Assembly (NCBI RefSeq): GCF_024105635.1
Contig: NZ_WYDQ01000001.1
Span: 2,356,001-2,420,000, forward strand
Length of the DNA: 64,000 nucleotides
Origin: Oceanicola sp. 502str15
Lineage (GTDB): Bacteria > Pseudomonadota > Alphaproteobacteria > Rhodobacterales > Rhodobacteraceae
Direction: 5' to 3'
In this document: piece after piece, positions 43,902-52,498 of the stretch
Layout: each line of letters opens with the position of its first letter
How positions within the stretch are numbered: the stretch's first letter is position 1
Notes under the pieces: model-generated
Database searches by the model: none
Told to the model about the DNA's origin: nothing
The model's input: only the letters and a program-made list of their open reading frames with translations
Program-made: the position numbers and the translations under genes

Positions 43902-43915
43902 TGGCGGAGACGAAG
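43902..43915. repeat. Right attachment core within tRNA-Ser 3' end
   Basis: TGGCGGAGACGAAG, identical to 6020-6033. Here it is the acceptor stem end and CCA of the complete tRNA-Ser gene. Confidence 0.8.
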
Positions 43916-43991
43916 GGATTCGAACCCTCGAGACGGTTTCCCGCCTACTCCCTTAGCAGGGGAGCGCCTTCGACCACTCGGCCACGTCTCC
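43902..43991 (-). tRNA. tRNA-Ser(GCU)
   Basis: On the minus strand the 90-base sequence has an acceptor stem GGAGACG/CGTCTCC, discriminator G and encoded CCA. The anticodon stem CTCCC/GGGAG encloses CTGCTAA, giving anticodon GCT. A long variable arm (GTAGGCGGGAAACCGTCTC) and a T arm with GGTTCGAATCC complete a class II serine tRNA reading AGC/AGU. It is intact, and its 3' end is the integration site of the island. Confidence 0.96.
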
Positions 43992-44040
43992 GCCGGCGGG
44001 TTTATCGGCGCGAGGCTTTGGGGGCAAGGGGGAATTCGGC

Positions 44041-44934
44041 CTACTTGATCGGCGGCACCGGCAGCTTCGCCTCACCCTCCTGCAGCACGAAGCGATGCTC
44101 CAGCGAAAACCACGGGCCGATCTCTCCCGCTTCGGGATGCGCGCCCTCGTGGCGCTCCAGCGTGCCGATCAGCGCCTCGGTTACGCCGAACTGCACATCC
44201 GAGGTCAGCCATTCCGTGTCATCCACGTAGATCTGCGAAATCAACGTCTTGAAGCCCTTCTTGAAGGCCAGCACATGCACGTGGGCGGGACGCATCGGGT
44301 GCCTGTCCTGCGCCTCCAGCAGCTGCCCCACCGTGGTGTCGGTCGGAATCGGGTAGCCCACCGGGCGCACCGAGCGAAACCGCACGCGCCCATCCGCCCC
44401 GGTGTGGAACTTGCCGCGCAGGTTGTAGGGCGCCTGGCCCGCGTCCTGGTTCTCGTAGAGCCCCACCGGCGAGGCGTGCCACACGTCCACCTCCAGCCCC
44501 TCCACCGGCTGCCCCGCGGCATCGACAAAGGCAAACTCGGCAAACATCGCAGGCCCCGGCGTGTCGGAGCGCACGATCGTCGCGCCCTGCCCCGTTTCCG
44601 GGTGGTTCAGCCGCCAGAACGGGCCAAGCAGGCTCTGGGTCGTTTCCGTGCTTCCGCCCTCGCCGTTGTTCTGAAGGCAGACCAGAGACGACACCCCGAG
44701 CGAGCCCGCCATCAGCACGAACTCGTTGTGGCTGTCGGTCGTCTGCTGGCCCATCCGATTCAGCACCCCGGTCGCCGCCCGGAACTCCTCCTCGGTCAGC
44801 CCGGTCTCGCGGACGAAGCCGTGCAGGTGGCGCACGAGGCTCTCCATGATCTCCCGCAGACGCGGATCGCGGGTTTGGGCCATGACGTCGAGCACGGCGG
44901 GGGTGAGCGCCTCGAGGTTCGCAATGATGGGCAT
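44041..44934 (-). CDS. Intradiol ring-cleavage dioxygenase (hydroxyquinol/catechol 1,2-dioxygenase type)
   Basis: This 297-aa enzyme opens aromatic rings between two hydroxyl groups using Fe(III). The ligands are visible: Tyr in WHASPVGLYENQD (about 164), Tyr in VRPVGYPIPTDTT (about 199) and the His pair in RPAHVHVLAFKKG (about 223/225). The N-terminal dimer domain (about 20-95, MGQQTTDSHNEFVLMAGSLGVSSLV) fits hydroxyquinol 1,2-dioxygenases best, but catechol or chlorocatechol cannot be excluded. It is the first chromosomal gene right of the tRNA and stands alone. A palindrome 75 bases upstream may control it. Confidence 0.9.
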   Translation of the reverse strand: MPIIANLEALTPAVLDVMAQTRDPRLREIMESLVRHLHGFVRETGLTEEEFRAATGVLNRMGQQTTDSHNEFVLMAGSLGVSSLVCLQNNGEGGSTETTQSLLGPFWRLNHPETGQGATIVRSDTPGPAMFAEFAFVDAAGQPVEGLEVDVWHASPVGLYENQDAGQAPYNLRGKFHTGADGRVRFRSVRPVGYPIPTDTTVGQLLEAQDRHPMRPAHVHVLAFKKGFKTLISQIYVDDTEWLTSDVQFGVTEALIGTLERHEGAHPEAGEIGPWFSLEHRFVLQEGEAKLPVPPIK

Positions 44935-45008
44935 GGGTGGGTCTCCTTTGGCATCTTCTCTGCCGAGCGGCGGCGCGGGGCGACCGCGCCCCGTTGCGCG
45001 GGACGGGT

Positions 45009-45021
45009 GGTTAACTTAACC
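45009..45021. promoter_or_regulatory. Palindrome upstream of dioxygenase, possible operator
   Basis: GGTTAACTTAACC is a perfect 6+1+6 inverted repeat, 75 bases before the dioxygenase ATG in the 194-base gap behind the ureohydrolase gene. It could bind a repressor or activator for the dioxygenase. No regulator gene is adjacent, so the call is tentative. Confidence 0.35.
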
Positions 45022-45128
45022 AGGCTGTCCGATTTCGCGTATGCACGGGGTGTGTACGGGATGTGCACAGCTTGTGCCTGTGATCTTTTTACGGTTAACG
45101 CCCGAAATCCTTCAGCTTTTACCGAATA

Positions 45129-46103
45129 TCAACCTTCCGTCCCGCCGGCGATCGCCTCTGCCATCACGCAGAGCAGTTCGAACATGACCGAGGCCCCGAG
45201 GTAGGAGGTCAGCCCGCCCACATCGAAGGGCGGCGAGACTTCCACCATGTCGGCGCCCACCACGTTGAGGCCCCGCAGCGCCCGCACCACCTGCAACGCC
45301 TGGTAGCTGTTCGGCCCGCCGACCTCCGGCGTGCCCGTGCCCGGCGCGAAGGCCGGGTCGATGAAGTCGATGTCGTAGCTGATGTAGGTGGGCCCCTGCC
45401 CCACGATCTCGCGGGCCTCGGCCATCACGTCATCGACCCCGCGGGCATGAAATTCCTCTATCGGAATCAACCGGATGCCGACCGACTTGGCAAAATCCTT
45501 GTCCTCGCTGTCATAGGCCGTGCCGCGAATACCGATCTGCACCACCCGCTCGGGCTCCAGCAGCCCTTCTTCCACGGCGCGGCGGAACGGGGTGCCATGG
45601 GTGTACATCGTGCCGCCGAAATAGGAGTGGTAGAGGTCGGTGTGGCTGTCGAAATGCACCATCCCCACCGGGTCATTGGCGGCCACTGCCCGCAGCACCG
45701 GCAGCGAGGTCAGATGGTCGCCCCCCGCGGTCAGCGGCATGATTCCCGCATCGAGAACCTTCGCGTAGAATGACGTTAACCTGTCCATGGTATCAGGAAT
45801 ATCCGCCGGGTTCGGTGCCACGTCTCCGAGGTCGGCGCAGTTGACCAGCTCGTAGGGCCGCACCCCGGTGGCCCCATTCTCGGCCCGGATCATGGTCGAG
45901 GCGTCCCGCAACGCGCGTGGCCCATGGCGCGGGCCCGGCCGGTTGGTGGTGCCGCTGTCCCATGGCACCCCGATCAACCCGATGTCGACCTCGACGAGCC
46001 GCTGGTCGTCAAACGACAGATGAGGAAGCCTCATGAAGGTCGGGATGCCGGCAAACCGCGGCAGATCGAAGCCCGAGACGGGTTGAAAGAAGGTATCTGA
46101 CAT
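45129..46103 (-). CDS. Ureohydrolase (agmatinase/guanidino-acid hydrolase family)
   Basis: This 324-aa manganese enzyme removes urea from a guanidino compound. Metal motifs are GGDH in LTAGGDHLTSLP (about 127), DSHTD in MVHFDSHTDLYHSY (about 151) and SYDIDFIDPAFAPGTGTPE (about 232). The GTGTPEVGG loop is typical of agmatinase and guanidinobutyrase/guanidinopropionase, not of arginase. Often annotated speB, but the substrate is uncertain. It stands alone; an aminotransferase of the polyamine type lies 5 kb away. Confidence 0.88.
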   Translation of the reverse strand: MSDTFFQPVSGFDLPRFAGIPTFMRLPHLSFDDQRLVEVDIGLIGVPWDSGTTNRPGPRHGPRALRDASTMIRAENGATGVRPYELVNCADLGDVAPNPADIPDTMDRLTSFYAKVLDAGIMPLTAGGDHLTSLPVLRAVAANDPVGMVHFDSHTDLYHSYFGGTMYTHGTPFRRAVEEGLLEPERVVQIGIRGTAYDSEDKDFAKSVGIRLIPIEEFHARGVDDVMAEAREIVGQGPTYISYDIDFIDPAFAPGTGTPEVGGPNSYQALQVVRALRGLNVVGADMVEVSPPFDVGGLTSYLGASVMFELLCVMAEAIAGGTEG

Positions 46104-46306
46104 TGGGGCATCCTCGCTGACCTGCCGCCCAGAGTGCCGTCCGCAGCCCCGGATGGAAAGCCCCCTCAGGCCAGCGCCAGCACGTCGCGCGCCCGCGGCG
46201 ATGGTGAGTTCAAGTCAGCGGAACCCCGCGTCCGCATGGAGGGTGCCCGGAGCAACTTCGCACACCCGAGACGTTGCTGCCCCGGTGGCAAGCCTCGCCC
46301 CGCAGC

Positions 46307-46651
46307 TCACTCCGCGTCAATCAGCAGGCATTGGTAGCGCTTTTCGGTCTCTTTCACCGTCGCCTCGGCCTCGGCGTTGATCCGGCGCGAGATCTGGGTG
46401 CTCGTGGCGGTGCCGTTGACGATGTGGTTTGCCGCCCAATCCGCAACCTTGCCCAGCCGGGCCTCGGTGTAGCGGTGTGCCTGGGTGGCCCGCGCCTTGG
46501 CGTCGGCCCCCGGTGCGCAGAGATAGGTGCTCTGGTCGCCGCTGGCGTTGGCGAAGCCAAAGCGCGCCCTGTCGGGATAAGCGGTATTAACGATTGCATC
46601 GGTAGAACAGGCGGCCAGAAGGAGGGCGATCAGCGGAACGAAACGGGTCAC
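46307..46651 (-). CDS. Small lipoprotein, unknown function
   Basis: This 114-aa protein has a lipoprotein signal MTRFVPLIALLLAACS with the lipobox LAAC and Cys15 as the likely lipidated residue. The mature part has one further Cys pair (YLCAPGADAK and RYQCLLIDAE), possibly a disulfide, and is otherwise charged and helical. It may sit in the outer membrane. It is downstream of ychF on the same strand after 78 bases. No family is recognised. Confidence 0.65.
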   Translation of the reverse strand: MTRFVPLIALLLAACSTDAIVNTAYPDRARFGFANASGDQSTYLCAPGADAKARATQAHRYTEARLGKVADWAANHIVNGTATSTQISRRINAEAEATVKETEKRYQCLLIDAE

Positions 46652-46729
46652 GAAAACAAGGGTCCTTTCTGTTTGGCCGCCCGCGGAAAATGCGCCCTCA
46701 CGGCACAGGGCCCGGGCGGTCGGTCTTGG

Positions 46730-47827
46730 TCAGCCGGAATGGAGAAAATGCAGCACATCGCCATCCTGCACTACGTAGCTTTTGCCTTCGGCCCGCATCT
46801 TGCCGGCCTCCTTGGCGCCCTGCTCGCCATTGCCTGCGATATAGTCATCGTAGGCGATGGTTTCGGCGCGGATGAAACCCTTCTCGAAGTCGCCATGAAT
46901 CACGCCGGCGGCAGCGGGGGCCGAGGTGCCCTCGGGGATCGTCCAGGCGCGTGCTTCCTTGGGGCCTACCGTGAAGTAGGTCTGGAGGTGCAGCAGCTGG
47001 TGGCCCGCACGGATGAGCCGGTCGAGCCCGGCTTCCTTCAGGCCGAGCTCCTCAAGGAACATCTCGGCCTCGTCCGGGTCGAGCTGCGAGATCTCCTCTT
47101 CGATCCGGGCGGAGATCACCACGCTCGCCGCACCCTGGGCTTCGGCCATCTTGGCGACGGCGGCAGAGTGGGCATTGCCCTCGGCGGCCTCGTCTTCGGT
47201 CACGTTGCAGACGTAGAGAATGGGCTTGGAGGTGAGCAGTTGCAGCAGTTTCCAGGCCCGAAGGTCCTCGTCGGCAACCTCCACGCTGCGGGCAGGCTTG
47301 CCGTCTTCCAGCGCGGCCTGGGCCTGCGCCAGCAGCCGGTCCTGCTGGGCGGCTTCCTTGTCGTTGCCCTTGAGCTTGCGCACCAGGCCGGCGCGGCGCT
47401 TCTCGATGCTTTCGAGGTCGGCCAGCATCAGCTCGGTTTCGATGGTCTCGGCATCGGCGACAGGGTCGACGCGGCCTTCCACGTGGGTCACGTCGCCATC
47501 TTCAAAGCAGCGCAGCACATGGGCCACCGCGTCGCATTCGCGGATGTTGGCAAGAAACTGGTTGCCCAGCCCTTCCCCCTTGCTCGCACCCTTCACCAGC
47601 CCGGCAATGTCGACGAAGGTCATGCGCGTCGGAATGATCTGCTTCGACTTGGCGATCGCCGCCAGCTTTTCCAGCCGCGCGTCAGGCACCGCCACCTCGC
47701 CCACGTTGGGCTCGATGGTGCAGAAGGGAAAGTTGGCCGCCTGTGCCGCCGCAGTGCGGGTCAGCGCGTTGAACAGCGTCGACTTACCCACGTTGGGAAG
47801 CCCCACGATGCCGGTCTTGAAGCCCAT
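46730..47827 (-). CDS. ychF: YchF/OLA1 family ribosome-associated ATPase
   Basis: This 365-aa protein is a universally conserved Obg-like P-loop NTPase that binds ribosomes and is linked to stress responses and leaderless mRNA translation. It has P-loop [15 protein letters not shown] (about 8-22), G2/G3 ([23 protein letters not shown]), a G4 variant NVTEDE in [13 protein letters not shown] instead of NKxD as expected for this ATP-preferring family, a coiled-coil arm and a C-terminal TGS domain ([27 protein letters not shown]). Length is normal. Confidence 0.97.
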   Translation of the reverse strand: MGFKTGIVGLPNVGKSTLFNALTRTAAAQAANFPFCTIEPNVGEVAVPDARLEKLAAIAKSKQIIPTRMTFVDIAGLVKGASKGEGLGNQFLANIRECDAVAHVLRCFEDGDVTHVEGRVDPVADAETIETELMLADLESIEKRRAGLVRKLKGNDKEAAQQDRLLAQAQAALEDGKPARSVEVADEDLRAWKLLQLLTSKPILYVCNVTEDEAAEGNAHSAAVAKMAEAQGAASVVISARIEEEISQLDPDEAEMFLEELGLKEAGLDRLIRAGHQLLHLQTYFTVGPKEARAWTIPEGTSAPAAAGVIHGDFEKGFIRAETIAYDDYIAGNGEQGAKEAGKMRAEGKSYVVQDGDVLHFLHSG

Positions 47828-47918
47828 GAAACGTTACTCCGATGTTGCAAGGGCGTTCTAGGCAGGGTGGTGCCGAAGGGCAAGCGGAGCCGTTGACTCC
47901 GTGGCGGCCCTCATATTA

Positions 47919-47932
47919 CGTTGATCTCAACG
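47919..47932. promoter_or_regulatory. Palindrome upstream of VOC gene, possible operator
   Basis: CGTTGATCTCAACG is a perfect 6+2+6 inverted repeat 15 bases before ATG 47948, in the divergent region between ychF and the VOC gene. It overlaps the expected promoter/leader area and may be a repressor site. No partner regulator is visible. Confidence 0.3.
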
Positions 47933-47947
47933 CAAAAGGAGTTTCCC

Positions 47948-48367
47948 ATGAAAGCCATTCCCTATCTCTTCTATCGCGGCACATGCCGCGAGGCCTTCGA
48001 GTCCTACGCCGAGATCTTCGGCAGCCCCGCGCCCGAGCTGTTCCTTTTCTCTGCCATGCCGGAAGAAGAGCGCGCACAGATGCCCGGCGTTTCGGGCGAT
48101 GCGGTGATGCACGGCGCCGTCCGGGTGGGCGACACGCATCTTTACGGCGGTGACGACATGATGGGCGACTTCGTTCCGATGGCGGGCAGCTCGATTTCGG
48201 TGACGCTCAAGGACAAGCCCGAGGCCGAGCGCGTGTTTGCCGCTCTGTCGAAAGGCGGCGAGGTGCGGATGCCGATGATGGAAATGTTCTTCTCTCCCGC
48301 CTTCGGCACCCTCACAGACCGCTTCGGCATTCGCTGGATGGTCATGGCAGAAGGACCAGAAGGCTAA
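47948..48367 (+). CDS. VOC-superfamily protein, PhnB/3-demethylubiquinone-methyltransferase-like
   Basis: This 139-aa protein has the VOC fold typical of PhnB-like proteins: IPYLFYRGTCREAFESYAEIFG (about 4-25), VMHGAVRVGDTHLYGGDD and the C-terminal FGTLTDRFGIRWMVM. Such proteins bind small ligands or metals and are often stress or resistance proteins without a defined reaction. ATG 47948 has AAAAGGAG 6 bases upstream; a longer frame to 47921 runs through a palindrome and is not used. It stands alone. Confidence 0.82.
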   Translation: MKAIPYLFYRGTCREAFESYAEIFGSPAPELFLFSAMPEEERAQMPGVSGDAVMHGAVRVGDTHLYGGDDMMGDFVPMAGSSISVTLKDKPEAERVFAALSKGGEVRMPMMEMFFSPAFGTLTDRFGIRWMVMAEGPEG

Positions 48368-48456
48368 CCGCCAGCCTCCCGGGCTGACTCGCCCTGCCTC
48401 GGCTACGTCCTACTACATTGCACTCTCGACCCTGTGACTGGCATGTTCCGAAAGAA

Positions 48457-48471
48457 GAACATAAACAGAAC
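48457..48471 (+). promoter_or_regulatory. LexA (SOS) box
   Basis: GAAC-ATAAACA-GAAC matches GAAC-N7-GAAC (reverse of GTTC-N7-GTTC), the known direct-repeat LexA box of alphaproteobacteria. It ends 3 bases before ATG 48475 of the radical-SAM/UdgX pair, so LexA would block transcription or early elongation. Confidence 0.72.
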
Positions 48472-48474
48472 ATC

Positions 48475-49701
48475 ATGGTCAAAAGAACGCTCGAAAACAA
48501 ACTGGCAATCCTCGCAGATGCCGCCAAGTACGATGCCTCCTGCGCGTCGTCAGGCGGGGAGAAGCGCAGCAGCAAAGACGGAAAGGGCCTCGGCTCCTCC
48601 GGTGGCTCGGGCATTTGCCATGCCTACGCCCCGGATGGCCGCTGCATCTCGCTGCTCAAGATCCTGATGACAAACTTCTGCATCTACGACTGCGCCTATT
48701 GCGTGAACCGCGTATCGAGTCGGGTCGAAAGAGCGCGCTTCACGGTCGAGGAGGTCGTCCATCTCACCGTCGAGTTCTACCGCCGGAACTACATCGAAGG
48801 CCTGTTTCTTTCCTCGGGCATCATCAAATCGCCGGATGACACCATGGCCGACATGGTCCGCATTGCCCGCACCCTGCGGCAGCAGGAAAACTTCCGCGGC
48901 TACATCCACCTCAAGACAATCCCCGACGCCTCCCCCGAACTGCTCGACGAGGCCGGCAAGTGGGCGGATCGCCTCTCCATAAACGTCGAGCTGCCAACCG
49001 AGAAGGCCCTGACAACACTGGCCCCCGAGAAGTCCGCCCAGCAGATCCGCACCGCCATGGCAGGCGTGCGCGCCCGCCGGGAGGCCGCGAAAGAGCCAAC
49101 CTGGAAAGGCCGCAAGGGCCGTTTCGCTCCCGCAGGTCAGAGCACGCAAATGATCGTCGGCGCCGATGCCGCGCCCGACAGCGAGATCCTCGCAAATTCG
49201 TCGAACCTCTATGCCAGCTACAAGCTGTCCCGGGTGTATTACTCCGCCTTTTCTCCCATACCCGATGCGAGCAAGGTGCTCCCCCTCATCCGCCCTCCCC
49301 TGCAGCGAGAGCACAGGCTGTATCAAGCCGATTGGCTCATGCGGTTCTACGGGTTCGATGCCGGCGAGATCGCGCCCGAATCGGGAATGCTCGATCTCGA
49401 TATCGACCCCAAGCTTGCCTGGGCACTGGCGCACCGCGAGGCATTTCCGGTCGATATCAACACCGCCCCACGCGAGGCTCTCCTGCGTACGCCCGGTTTG
49501 GGCACCACCTCGGTCAAACGGATACTCGCTGCCCGCCGGCATCGCACCTTGCGCTATGACGACCTGCTCAAGGTCGGCTGCAATCTGAAGAATGCCAAGG
49601 CCTTCATCACCTGTCCCGGCTGGTCGCCACGCGGCCTCACCGACGATGCAAACCTGCGCGCCCGCTTCGCACCGCCCCCCGAACAGCTCAGTCTTTTCTG
49701 A
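48475..49701 (+). CDS. Radical SAM protein with helix-hairpin-helix, putative DNA modification/repair
   Basis: This 408-aa protein belongs to the family annotated as putative DNA modification/repair radical SAM protein. The [4Fe-4S]/SAM site is CIYDCAYC (C-x3-C-x2-C) near residues 70-77 after LLKILMTNF. A C-terminal helix-hairpin-helix (INTAPREALLRTPGLGTTSVKRILAARR, about 325-352) suggests DNA binding. ATG 48475 is chosen because the LexA box ends 3 bases before it; the frame also opens at 48418 (GTG/ATG-type) but would place the operator inside the gene. It overlaps udgX (TGATG). The reaction is unknown. Confidence 0.9.
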   Translation: MVKRTLENKLAILADAAKYDASCASSGGEKRSSKDGKGLGSSGGSGICHAYAPDGRCISLLKILMTNFCIYDCAYCVNRVSSRVERARFTVEEVVHLTVEFYRRNYIEGLFLSSGIIKSPDDTMADMVRIARTLRQQENFRGYIHLKTIPDASPELLDEAGKWADRLSINVELPTEKALTTLAPEKSAQQIRTAMAGVRARREAAKEPTWKGRKGRFAPAGQSTQMIVGADAAPDSEILANSSNLYASYKLSRVYYSAFSPIPDASKVLPLIRPPLQREHRLYQADWLMRFYGFDAGEIAPESGMLDLDIDPKLAWALAHREAFPVDINTAPREALLRTPGLGTTSVKRILAARRHRTLRYDDLLKVGCNLKNAKAFITCPGWSPRGLTDDANLRARFAPPPEQLSLF

Positions 49702-51116
49702 TGCTTACCATCCGCCTGCCCCGCATCGGCTCGGTCGCTGCCTGGCGCAGCGAGGCCCGCCGACTCGCCGCCGCAGGGGTGGCCGCCGAGCATGTGCGCT
49801 GGACGCAGGACGCGGAAAATGACCTTTTTGCACGGGACGACGCGCCAAGAGGGAACCCGGTTGAAATTCGCCTCTCCAAGCAGGCCCTGTTTGATATCGA
49901 AAGCAGCCTCTACCATCGCGATCCCGAGCGTTTTGCCCGGGCCTATGCGCTTGTCCTGCGGCTGGGGAGAGGCGAGATCCGCTGGGGAGACCGTGCCGAT
50001 GATATGCTGCGAAAGTTGCTGCATCAGCGCAAGGAGGTGGGCCGCGACATTCACAAGATGCACGCCTTCGTGCGCTTCAACGAGCTGACAGAACCGGGCG
50101 CAAACCGCAGGGCGTTCGCCGCATGGTTCGAGCCGGACAACCCCATAGTGGAAGCCGCAGCCACGTTCTTCGCCAAGCGCTTCGGCGATATGGACTGGGT
50201 GATCGCGACCCCCTACCTCACCGCCCGTTTCATCGGTGGAGAGCTTGCCTTTGAAGAAACGGTGGACAACGCCCGCCCCACCGAGGACGCCAGCCATGAT
50301 CTCTGGCGCACTTACTATGCAAACATCTTCAACCCCGCCCGCCTCATGCCCGAAGCAATGCGCTCGGAAATGCCGAAGAAGTACTGGAAGAACCTCCCTG
50401 AAGCCCGGTTGATCCCGGAACTGATCCGCACCGCTCCGGCTCGCGCCGCCGAAATGCAAGCCAAGCTCCCTTCCATCCCGCCTGCCTTTGCGGCCAAAGC
50501 CGGGGTCACGCGGTCTCCCATGCCGCAAGACCTAACACCTGATACCTTCAAGCAGCACCTTGATGCCTGCACCCGCTGCCCCATCGGTTGCAGGGCAACT
50601 CAGGCCGTGGCGGGACAAGGCCCCCTCACCGCCCGTGTCATGGTGGTGGGGGAGCAGCCCGGAGATGCCGAGGATCTGGCAGGCAAGCCGTTCGTCGGCC
50701 CCGCTGGAGTTCTCTTCAATGAGTGCGCTTCAAGAGCCGGCCTACGCCGGGCCGAGACCTACGTGACCAATGCGGTCAAACACTTCAAGTTCACACCGCG
50801 TGGCAAGCGTCGCATCCACCAGCGGCCCGATGCGGGAGAGATCGAGATCTGCTCTTGGTGGCTCGATCTCGAACGCGAATGGGTGAAACCGAAACTCATT
50901 CTCGCAATGGGCGCCACCGCCGCGCAATCGCTCACGGGCTCCTCCAAGAATATCACCAGCCGTCGCGGCAGCATCGAGGCCACGCCGGATGGTACGCCGG
51001 TACTGCTCACCACCCACCCGAGCTACTTGCTGCGCCTGCCCGACACAGGGGCACGCGAGGCGGCGCAAAGACAGTTCGAGGCAGATTTGCGTGAGGCCAG
51101 CGCCTACCTGCGCTGA
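49701..51116 (+). CDS. udgX: UdgX-type uracil-DNA glycosylase fused to DUF4130
   Basis: This 471-aa protein joins an N-terminal DUF4130 region (about 1-250, with RLSKQALFDIESSLYHRDPERFARAYALV) to a UdgX-family uracil-DNA glycosylase domain (about 280-471). The glycosylase has GEQPGD (317-322), FVGPAGVLFN, Cys residues at 290, 293 and 297 for the iron-sulfur cluster and the KRRIH loop at 369-373. In UdgX proteins the His of this loop (here His373) forms a covalent bond to the abasic sugar after uracil release. It is cotranscribed with the radical-SAM gene under a LexA box. Confidence 0.93.
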   Translation: MLTIRLPRIGSVAAWRSEARRLAAAGVAAEHVRWTQDAENDLFARDDAPRGNPVEIRLSKQALFDIESSLYHRDPERFARAYALVLRLGRGEIRWGDRADDMLRKLLHQRKEVGRDIHKMHAFVRFNELTEPGANRRAFAAWFEPDNPIVEAAATFFAKRFGDMDWVIATPYLTARFIGGELAFEETVDNARPTEDASHDLWRTYYANIFNPARLMPEAMRSEMPKKYWKNLPEARLIPELIRTAPARAAEMQAKLPSIPPAFAAKAGVTRSPMPQDLTPDTFKQHLDACTRCPIGCRATQAVAGQGPLTARVMVVGEQPGDAEDLAGKPFVGPAGVLFNECASRAGLRRAETYVTNAVKHFKFTPRGKRRIHQRPDAGEIEICSWWLDLEREWVKPKLILAMGATAAQSLTGSSKNITSRRGSIEATPDGTPVLLTTHPSYLLRLPDTGAREAAQRQFEADLREASAYLR

Positions 51117-51130
51117 CCTCGCGACACATG

Positions 51131-52498
51131 TCACCCCAGCTCGACGCTCACGTCCTTGAGCGCCGCTTCAACCCCGGTCAGGATTTCGGCCACGCCCTGC
51201 TCGTCGATGATCATCGGCGGGCAGAAGGCGATGGTGTCGCCGAGATTTCGCGCAATCACGCCATGGTGCATCAGGGCCTTGTTCATCGCGTTGCCCATCG
51301 CGCCAACGGCGTGCTCGCCTTTGGCCTTCGCCGGGTCCATCTCGAGCGCCGCGATCAGCCCGATGCCGCGCATTTCGCCCACCAGGTCGAACTCTTCCGC
51401 CAGCTTCTTCAGGCCGGCCCGCAGCGGCTCGCCCTGCCTGGCGGCGTTGGCGACCAGTCCGCGCTCTTCGATGATGGCGATGTTTTCCAGCGCCACGGCA
51501 GCGCCCACCGGATGGCCCGCGCCCGTTACGCCATGGCCCAGCGTGCCGATGCGGCCCGACTCGTCCTGAATGGGGGCATAGGCCCGCTCGTTCAGCAGCA
51601 CGGCCGACAGCGGAAAGTACGAAGAGGTGATCTGCTTGGAGCTGACCATGATATCGGGCTTGATATCAAAGGTCTGGCTGCCCCAGAGGTTGCCGGTCCG
51701 GCCGAAGCCGCAGATGACCTCGTCCGCCACCAGCAGAATGTCATACTGGGACAGCACCGCCTGGATCTTCTCCCAGTAGCCCTTCGGCGGTACCACAACA
51801 CCGCCCGCGCCCATCACCGGCTCACCGATGAAGGCGGCAATCGTGTCCGGACCCTCGGCCTGGATCATCGCGTCGAGATCGGCGGCGCAGCGGGAGGCAA
51901 ACTCCTCTTCGGTCTCGCCGTCCTGACCCTCCTTCCAGAAGTGAGGACAGGTGGTGTGGAGGATGCCGGGCAGCGGCAGATCGAAGCTGCGGTGGTTGTA
52001 GGGAAGCCCGGTTAGCGAGGCGGATGCCACGGTAACGCCGTGATAGCCGCGCAGGCGGGAGATGATCTTTTTCTTCTCCGGCTTGCCCAGCGCGTTGGCG
52101 CGATACCAGAGAAACTTTACCACCGTGTCGTTGGCCTCGGAGCCGGAGTTGGTGAAATAGGCCTTGCTCATCGGTACGGGCGCGATGCTGACCAGCTTCT
52201 CTGCAAGGTCGATCGCAGGGCCGTGGGAGCGGTGCGCGAAAGTCTGGTAATAGGGCAGCTGCTTCATCTGCGCCGCCGCCGCCTCGACCAGCCGCTCCTC
52301 GCCAAAGCCCACGGCCACCGACCAGAGCCCGGCCAGCGCCTCGACATAGCGTTTACCCTGATTGTCCCACACATGAATGCCTTCGCCGCGCTCGATCACG
52401 GTGGGGCCGACATCCTGATGCAGCTCAGCGTTCGTGTAGCTGTGCAGATGGTAGGCGATATCGCGGGCTTCGGGCGAGTTGGGGGAGTGGCGGTTCAT
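51131..52498 (-). CDS. Class III pyridoxal-phosphate aminotransferase
   Basis: This 455-aa enzyme has the class III fold: YVEALAGLWSVAVGFG, FTNSGSEANDTVVKFLWY, SRLRGYHGVTVASASLTG, the PLP Asp in ILLVADEVICGFGRTG and the Schiff-base Lys in VSSKQITSSYFPLSAV. It resembles polyamine/omega-amino acid:pyruvate transaminases (SpuC-like) and taurine-pyruvate types. ATG 52498 (MNRHSPNSPEARD) follows AAAGG; the frame to 52597 has a Cys-rich leader without support. It is convergent with udgX, 14 bases apart. Confidence 0.9.
   Translation of the reverse strand: MNRHSPNSPEARDIAYHLHSYTNAELHQDVGPTVIERGEGIHVWDNQGKRYVEALAGLWSVAVGFGEERLVEAAAAQMKQLPYYQTFAHRSHGPAIDLAEKLVSIAPVPMSKAYFTNSGSEANDTVVKFLWYRANALGKPEKKKIISRLRGYHGVTVASASLTGLPYNHRSFDLPLPGILHTTCPHFWKEGQDGETEEEFASRCAADLDAMIQAEGPDTIAAFIGEPVMGAGGVVVPPKGYWEKIQAVLSQYDILLVADEVICGFGRTGNLWGSQTFDIKPDIMVSSKQITSSYFPLSAVLLNERAYAPIQDESGRIGTLGHGVTGAGHPVGAAVALENIAIIEERGLVANAARQGEPLRAGLKKLAEEFDLVGEMRGIGLIAALEMDPAKAKGEHAVGAMGNAMNKALMHHGVIARNLGDTIAFCPPMIIDEQGVAEILTGVEAALKDVSVELG

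Larger units (their letters stand above)
6020..43915. mobile_element. Genomic island in tRNA-Ser(GCU), about 38 kb
   Basis: The 14-bp sequence TGGCGGAGACGAAG, which is the last 14 bases (including CCA) of the minus-strand tRNA-Ser gene read on the plus strand, occurs at 43902-43915 and again as a direct repeat at 6020-6033. Everything between includes two tyrosine recombinase genes, an AlpA-like gene, recombinase debris and a cargo of stress genes. The tRNA is left intact on the right, as in integration into a tRNA 3' end. Both ends also carry a 21-of-22 matching double GTGGGGC repeat just inside the core site. The ends (6.2-9.4 kb and 41-43.8 kb) are clearly lower in GC than the cargo, suggesting assembly from several sources. 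Confidence 0.8.
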
